Below, piece by piece: positions 59,750 to 64,000 of a stretch of 64,000 nt of DNA. The DNA lies in contig NZ_JAKQZG010000011.1 of NCBI RefSeq assembly GCF_024359545.1, positions 124,001-188,000 on the forward strand. Reading direction: 5' to 3'. The notes beneath the pieces were generated by a model. The model made no database searches, was not told the origin of the DNA, and saw only the letters and a program-made list of their open reading frames with translations. The number at the start of each line of letters is the position of its first letter. Position 1 is the stretch's first letter. The translations under genes and the position numbers were made by a program. The stretch comes from Jiella marina (GTDB taxonomy: Bacteria; Pseudomonadota; Alphaproteobacteria; Rhizobiales; Rhizobiaceae).

Positions 59750-61558
59750 ATGGCAGGCGACCAGAATGGCGAGCGCGCTCAAGCCGAGCATCGGCTGGAG
59801 AAGCTGCGCGCGTCGGCGCCGAAGGGGCCGGCTGCGCGCGAGCGGTCCAATGGAGACGGGCTGAAGAAGAACGCGATCCTCGATTGCGGTTGGGGGCGGC
59901 TGGTCTTCGGCCAGACCTTCTCCGACCAGCGCGAGATCGCCAACTCCCTGCGCGAAGAAGGGCCGGACCGCCGCGACATCGCCTTTTACGTCAAGGACCC
60001 GCACGTTCTCCTGAGCCACGCGCCGCAGGAGCTTTTCCTCGACCCCTCGCACACCTATCGTCTCGACCTGTCCACCTACCGCCCGAGCACGCGCCGGCCG
60101 CGCGGCTATTTCATCCGCCGCCTCGCCTCGGAGCAGGATGCGACCGAAGTCAACCGCATCTACCAGTCGCGCAACATGGTGCAGGTGCACCCGGCCTTCT
60201 TCTGGACGAACCGCGACAACCGGGCCCTCACCTATTTCGTCGCCGAAGACGAGACCACCGGCGCGATCCTCGGCACGGTGACCGGCGTTCACAATCGCCG
60301 TGCCTTCGGCGATCCGGAGAACGGCTCGTCGCTGTGGTGTCTGGCGGTCGACCCGCAGGCGACCCATCCCGGTATCGGCGAGAGCCTGGTGCGGCGCCTC
60401 GCCGAGCATTTCCAGGCTCGCGGCTGCGCCTTCATGGACCTGTCGGTGATGCACGACAACGACAAGGCCATCGGGCTCTACGAGAAGCTCGGTTTCGTCC
60501 GGGTCTCCTATTTCACCGTCAAGCGCAAGAACGAGATCAACGAGCGCCTCTTCACCGGCCCGAATGCCGACTACGAAGGCCTCAACCCCTATGCCCAGAT
60601 CATCGTCGACGAGGCCCGGCGGCGTGGCATCCATTGTGAAGTGGTGGATGCGGCCGGCGGTTTTTTCCGTCTTACCCATGGCGGCCGTACGGTCTTGTGT
60701 CGTGAGAGTCTCTCGGAACTGACTACCGCCGTCGCCATGTCGATCTGCGACGACAAGTCGGTCACCCGCCGCATCGTCGAAGGGGCCGGCGTCAAGGTGC
60801 CCGAACAGATCGACGGCGATTCCGACGACGATGCCATCAAGGCGTTTCTCGAAAAGCACGGCCAGATCGTCGTCAAACCCTCGCGCGGCGAACAGGGCCG
60901 CGGCATTTCGGTCGGAATCGAGACCCTCGACGAGGCCAAGGCGGCAATCAAGGCGGCCAAGGAACAGTCGCCGCAGGTGCTTCTGGAGGCCTGTTTTCAG
61001 GGGGACGATCTGCGGCTCATCGTGATCGACTACCGGCTGGTGGCGGCCGCTCTGCGCAAACCGCCTTCGGTCACCGGCGACGGCCGGGCGTCGGTGAGAG
61101 AACTCATCGAACACCTGTCGCGGCGGCGCTCGGCTGCGACAGGCGGCGAAAGCAAGGTGCCACTCGACGCCGAGACCGAGCGCTGCGTCAAGCAGGCTGG
61201 CTACGCCATGGACGATGTGCCGGCGGAGGGCGAGCGTGTCGTCGTGCGCAAGACGGCCAATCTGCATACCGGCGGCACGATCCACGATGTGACCGGCGAC
61301 ATTCATCCCGCTTTGGTGGAAGCGGCGGTTGCGGCGGCCCGTGCAATCGAGATACCGGTGACGGGAATCGATTTGATGATCAAGGCGCCGCAATTGCCGG
61401 ACTATGTGTTCATCGAGGCGAACGAACGGCCGGGGCTTGCCAATCACGAGCCACAGCCGACGGCAGAGCGTTTCATCGACTTGCTGTTCCCGCTCTCGAT
61501 GCCATTTTCGGTGCGTGCCGCCAGAAGCCAGCAGCGAAAATCGCTTAAGGAGGATTGA
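59750..61558 (+). CDS. ngg: N-acetylglutaminylglutamine synthetase (GNAT plus ATP-grasp)
   Basis: This builds the acetylated dipeptide precursor of NAGGN. The 602-residue fusion has an N-terminal family-specific region (GWGRLVFGQTFSDQREIANSLREE) and a GNAT domain (about 115-265; WCLAVDPQATHPGIGESLVRRLAEH, LYEKLGFVRVSYF). A C-terminal ATP-grasp domain (about 310-585) carries QIVVKPSRGEQGRGISVGI, VLLEACFQGDDLRLIVIDYRLVAA and PDYVFIEANERPGL. It starts four bases after the amidotransferase stop and abuts the peptidase gene. The domain order is the signature of this family. Confidence 0.94.
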   Translation: MAGDQNGERAQAEHRLEKLRASAPKGPAARERSNGDGLKKNAILDCGWGRLVFGQTFSDQREIANSLREEGPDRRDIAFYVKDPHVLLSHAPQELFLDPSHTYRLDLSTYRPSTRRPRGYFIRRLASEQDATEVNRIYQSRNMVQVHPAFFWTNRDNRALTYFVAEDETTGAILGTVTGVHNRRAFGDPENGSSLWCLAVDPQATHPGIGESLVRRLAEHFQARGCAFMDLSVMHDNDKAIGLYEKLGFVRVSYFTVKRKNEINERLFTGPNADYEGLNPYAQIIVDEARRRGIHCEVVDAAGGFFRLTHGGRTVLCRESLSELTTAVAMSICDDKSVTRRIVEGAGVKVPEQIDGDSDDDAIKAFLEKHGQIVVKPSRGEQGRGISVGIETLDEAKAAIKAAKEQSPQVLLEACFQGDDLRLIVIDYRLVAAALRKPPSVTGDGRASVRELIEHLSRRRSAATGGESKVPLDAETERCVKQAGYAMDDVPAEGERVVVRKTANLHTGGTIHDVTGDIHPALVEAAVAAARAIEIPVTGIDLMIKAPQLPDYVFIEANERPGLANHEPQPTAERFIDLLFPLSMPFSVRAARSQQRKSLKED

Positions 61559-62716
61559 GTGCCAAGGTTAACCATCGATACGGAGTATCTGACGGAGCAA
61601 CTCAAGGCGCTTTTTCATATCCCAAGCCCCACCGGCTATACGGACACCGTCGTCCGTCACGTCGCCAAGGAACTGGAACGGCTCGGCCTCAAGGTCGAGC
61701 TGACCCGCCGCGGCGCGATCTCGGCGGTTCGGCAAGGTTCGCGCCGCGCTTCGGCCCGCGCCGTCGTCAGCCATCTCGATACGCTCGGCGCGCAGGTGAA
61801 GCGGCTGAAGGAGAACGGCCGGCTGGAACTCGTGCCCATCGGCCACTGGTCAGCCCGTTTCGCCGAAGGCGCCCGCTGCACGATCTTCTCCGACGCGGGC
61901 ACCTATCGCGGCACGATCCTCCCGCTCAAGGCGTCCGGCCACACCTATAACGAGGAAATCGATACGCTGCCGGTCGGCTGGGACTATGTGGAGCTGCGCG
62001 TCGATGCCCTTGCCCGTGATCTCAACGAAGTCACCAAGCTCGGCATCGAGATCGGCGACACGGTCGCGATCGATCCGCAGCCGGAATTCCTCGACAACGG
62101 CTTCATCGTCTCGCGTCATCTCGATAACAAGGCCGGTGTGGCGGTGATGCTCGCTGCCTTGAACGCCATGGAAAAGGCCGGGGCGGTCACCCCGGTCGAC
62201 ACCCACTGGCTGTTCACCATCGCCGAAGAGGTGGGCGTGGGCGCCGCCTCGATCCTGACGCCCGACGTCGCCTCGATGATCGCCGTCGACAACGGCACCT
62301 CGGCGCCGGGTCAGAACTCGTCGGAATTCGGCGTGACCATCGGCATGGCCGACCAGACCGGGCCGTTCGACTATCATCTGACGAAGAAGCTGGTGCGGCT
62401 CTGCCTCGACGAGGACATCCGCTACCAGAAGGACATCTTCCGCTATTATCGCTCCGATTCCGCCTCGGCGATCGAGGCCGGCCATGATGTCCGCACAGCC
62501 CTGATCACCTTCGGCGTCGATGCCTCGCACGGCTATGAGCGCATCCACATCCATGCGCTTCGCTCGCTGTCGGAGCTGATCACCGCCTATCTCACCTCGC
62601 CTGTCGAGATCGAGCGCGACCGCAATCTCCATGCGGGTCTGAAAGGCTTCACCCGGCAACCGGACGCCGAAGCCGCCCAGGCGCTCGCCCGCGACATCGA
62701 AGATCCCGGCGAATAG
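61559..62716 (+). CDS. M42-family peptidase of the NAGGN osmoprotectant operon
   Basis: The 385-residue metallopeptidase completes the NAGGN trio; its exact role (hydrolysis or trimming of the osmolyte) is not established. GTG start immediately after the synthetase stop, with AAGGAGG upstream. Features: HIPSPTGYTDTVVRHVAKELE, the metal-binding VVSHLDTLGAQVK, SRHLDNKAGVAVMLAALNAME with bridging Asp, the catalytic IAEEVGVGAAS and MIAVDNGT. Co-transcription with the two synthesis genes suggests recycling of NAGGN when osmolarity falls. Confidence 0.9.
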   Translation: MPRLTIDTEYLTEQLKALFHIPSPTGYTDTVVRHVAKELERLGLKVELTRRGAISAVRQGSRRASARAVVSHLDTLGAQVKRLKENGRLELVPIGHWSARFAEGARCTIFSDAGTYRGTILPLKASGHTYNEEIDTLPVGWDYVELRVDALARDLNEVTKLGIEIGDTVAIDPQPEFLDNGFIVSRHLDNKAGVAVMLAALNAMEKAGAVTPVDTHWLFTIAEEVGVGAASILTPDVASMIAVDNGTSAPGQNSSEFGVTIGMADQTGPFDYHLTKKLVRLCLDEDIRYQKDIFRYYRSDSASAIEAGHDVRTALITFGVDASHGYERIHIHALRSLSELITAYLTSPVEIERDRNLHAGLKGFTRQPDAEAAQALARDIEDPGE

Positions 62717-62734
62717 GCACTCGGGGTCCGGGCG

Positions 62735-63190
62735 TTGGATTCCGAAACCCTTCTCACATCGCTCGGACAAAGGTTCGAAGCCGGGCTCGCGATCGGCGCG
62801 ACCTGGATCTCTGATCTGTCGGCTGCGGTTGCGGCCCATCCCTGGCTTTCCGCTGCCGCTCTGCTTGTCTTCGGCCTCGGCTTTGCCCTGTCCCGCAGCG
62901 TCCTTGCCGCGATCGCGACGAGTTTCATCGCCATCGCCGCCATCGTCGGCGCCGATCCCGTGACCGATCCTGTCAAGCAGCGGGTGTTCTCGGTCGGCTG
63001 CCTCGTGGCGATCATCCTGACGAGCCTGGCGCTGGCACTCGCCCGTCGACGGCGGCAGCGGCTCGCTGACGAGAAGGCGAAGCTTCTGAGCGACATGGCC
63101 GAGCTTCAGCGACTCTACGATCGGGAGGTCACCTGGCGGCGCGCCGCCGGCGATCCGGCACCACCCCCGGAAAGCGCCCGGACGAACTGA
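62735..63190 (+). CDS. small two-helix membrane protein following the NAGGN trio
   Basis: The 151-residue protein is read from TTG 62735, since no early in-frame ATG exists. It has two or three hydrophobic segments (about 35-52 HPWLSAAALLVFGLGFAL, 55-72 VLAAIATSFIAIAAIVGA, 85-103 VFSVGCLVAIILTSLALAL). A C-terminal coiled coil follows (RRRRQRLADEKAKLLSDMAELQRLYDRE) with a Pro-rich end. No family recognised. Only 18 bases separate it from the M42 gene, so it is probably in the osmolyte operon; a sensor, channel or scaffold role is conceivable but not shown. Confidence 0.72.
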   Translation: MDSETLLTSLGQRFEAGLAIGATWISDLSAAVAAHPWLSAAALLVFGLGFALSRSVLAAIATSFIAIAAIVGADPVTDPVKQRVFSVGCLVAIILTSLALALARRRRQRLADEKAKLLSDMAELQRLYDREVTWRRAAGDPAPPPESARTN

Positions 63191-63226
63191 CCGTCGTGGT
63201 TCTGGCGAAAGGCTGCGCGCGGGCTC

Positions 63227-64000
63227 CTACGCTTTGCGTTGCGCCCGGTCCACCCGTTCTGCCGAGGCCCCGAGCGGAAAGCGAATGACGATCACGAATG
63301 CCTCGCCGACCATCGATCGCTCGATGGTTCCGGACAGTTCACCGCGGATCGTCGCGTCGATCAGCTTCGTTCCGAAACCCGGTCTCGCCATCGTGGGATC
63401 GGTTTCGATCCCGCCCGTCTCGCTCCAGACGATTTCGAGATCGGTGTCCTGGGGTTTCCATTCCACGACAAGCGAGCCGTTCGTTTCCGACAACGCCCCG
63501 TATTTCATGGCGTTGGTGGCAAGCTCGTGGAAAGTCAGGCCAAGCGCCTGGGCCTTGGTCTCGTCCACTTCGACCTCGGGGCCGAAGATCATGTAATCCT
63601 CGCGATCCTCGCCGAAGACCTGAGCCAGTTCACCCGACAGGAGCTCGTCCACGCGCGCCCTGCCCCATGTCGAGCGGGTCAGCATTTCCTGGGCCGAGGC
63701 CATGGCCTGCAGCCGCGCCGAATAGCGCTCGACGAATTCGTCGAGATTTTCGGCCCGGCGCGCGGTCTGGCGCGCAATCGACAGCATGCGGGCAATGGAA
63801 TTCTTGATCCGATGGTTCATTTCGCGAAGCATCAGATCCTTCTGCGCGAGATTGCGCTCGCCTTCGCGGTTCAGCGCCGCGACCGCCTCGACACGACGCG
63901 CCTGAACCAGCGCGAGGAGTGCAAGAACGAGGGCCAGCATCAGCACCACCGCGGCAAGCAGTGCTGCCGGATAATTCGAGCCGATCCGTCTGAACTCCGG
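63227..64000 (-). CDS. HWE-family sensor histidine kinase, 5' end cut by window
   Basis: The reading frame is open to the window end, so the N-terminal sensor part is missing. The visible portion has a membrane helix (YPAALLAAVVLMLALVLALLA) and a HisKA_2/HWE dimerisation helix with the phosphorylatable His in LREMNHRIKNSIARMLSIARQTARRA. The ATP-binding domain has LGLTFHELATNAMKYGAL, VWSETGG and GFGTKLID. HWE/HisKA_2 kinases are enriched in rhizobia and often feed the PhyR-EcfG general stress pathway or light/redox signalling; a link to the EcfG-like promoter in this window is speculative. Confidence 0.9.
   Translation of the reverse strand, partial: PEFRRIGSNYPAALLAAVVLMLALVLALLALVQARRVEAVAALNREGERNLAQKDLMLREMNHRIKNSIARMLSIARQTARRAENLDEFVERYSARLQAMASAQEMLTRSTWGRARVDELLSGELAQVFGEDREDYMIFGPEVEVDETKAQALGLTFHELATNAMKYGALSETNGSLVVEWKPQDTDLEIVWSETGGIETDPTMARPGFGTKLIDATIRGELSGTIERSMVGEAFVIVIRFPLGASAERVDRAQRKA

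Noticed and set aside
1-64000. CRISPR arrays, insertion sequences, integrases, rRNA genes
   Set aside because: No direct-repeat arrays, transposase or integrase motifs or rRNA-like sequence were seen on either strand.

Overview
The window is a 64 kb piece of a GC-rich (roughly 65%) alphaproteobacterial chromosome, most likely order Hyphomicrobiales (Rhizobiales). This rests on the rpoN-hpf-ptsN block, an Omp19-like inhibitor lipoprotein, DUF3563 and DUF1328 microproteins, a cpaBCDEF-tadBC Tad locus, an HWE-type histidine kinase, a 1.6 k-residue NAD-glutamate dehydrogenase and an EcfG-type promoter. The genus cannot be fixed from sequence reading alone.

Layout. 1-2.5 kb: the 3' part of rpoN, then hpf and ptsN (nitrogen PTS). 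2.8-18.1 kb: a type VI secretion locus on the + strand (vgrG, a small VgrG partner, tagH, a stand-alone OmpA-like protein, tssA, tssB, tssC, hcp, tssE, tssF, tssG, clpV). It encodes sheath, tube, baseplate and recycling ATPase, but no membrane-complex gene (tssJ/K/L/M) and no PAAR. 18.1-22.4 kb (minus): a DUF3563 microprotein, a secreted PRC-barrel protein with nonapeptide repeats behind a likely EcfG promoter, and an overlapping response-regulator/receiver-kinase pair. 22.6-30.7 kb (minus): Tad pilus assembly genes without pilin, prepilin peptidase or TadE/F/G. 30.9-36.8 kb: a MarR regulator, DUF1328, zapE, Omp19-like lipoprotein, beta-carbonic anhydrase, pdxY and an AhpD-like protein.

36.9-41.8 kb is one very large gene, NAD-dependent glutamate dehydrogenase. 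It is followed by an exported-protein gene split by an in-frame amber codon. 43-51 kb: an Atg22/UMF1-type MFS transporter, a patatin lipase, a paired inactive/active M16 protease operon, rsmD and a pseudouridine synthase with very long charged tails. 51-57.7 kb: tadA (tRNA deaminase), rlmN, uncharacterised secreted and membrane proteins, a DUF1223 protein, a quinone-oxidoreductase-like MDR protein and a diguanylate cyclase. 58-62.7 kb: the three-gene N-acetylglutaminylglutamine amide (NAGGN) osmolyte operon (amidotransferase, GNAT/ATP-grasp synthetase, M42-type peptidase) with a fourth small membrane protein behind it. The window ends inside an HWE histidine kinase.

How the parts work together: the accessory content points to an envelope-, stress- and contact-oriented lifestyle (T6SS, Tad pilus, osmolyte synthesis, general-stress promoter, c-di-GMP and several sensor kinases) set among ordinary housekeeping translation and RNA-modification genes. 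No rRNA, complete tRNA, CRISPR array, insertion sequence or integrase was seen. I found no clear wholly new system. The best leads are the split T6SS and its unknown partners, the repeat protein under a stress promoter, the amber-interrupted gene with an SD-covering hairpin, and the fourth NAGGN gene.
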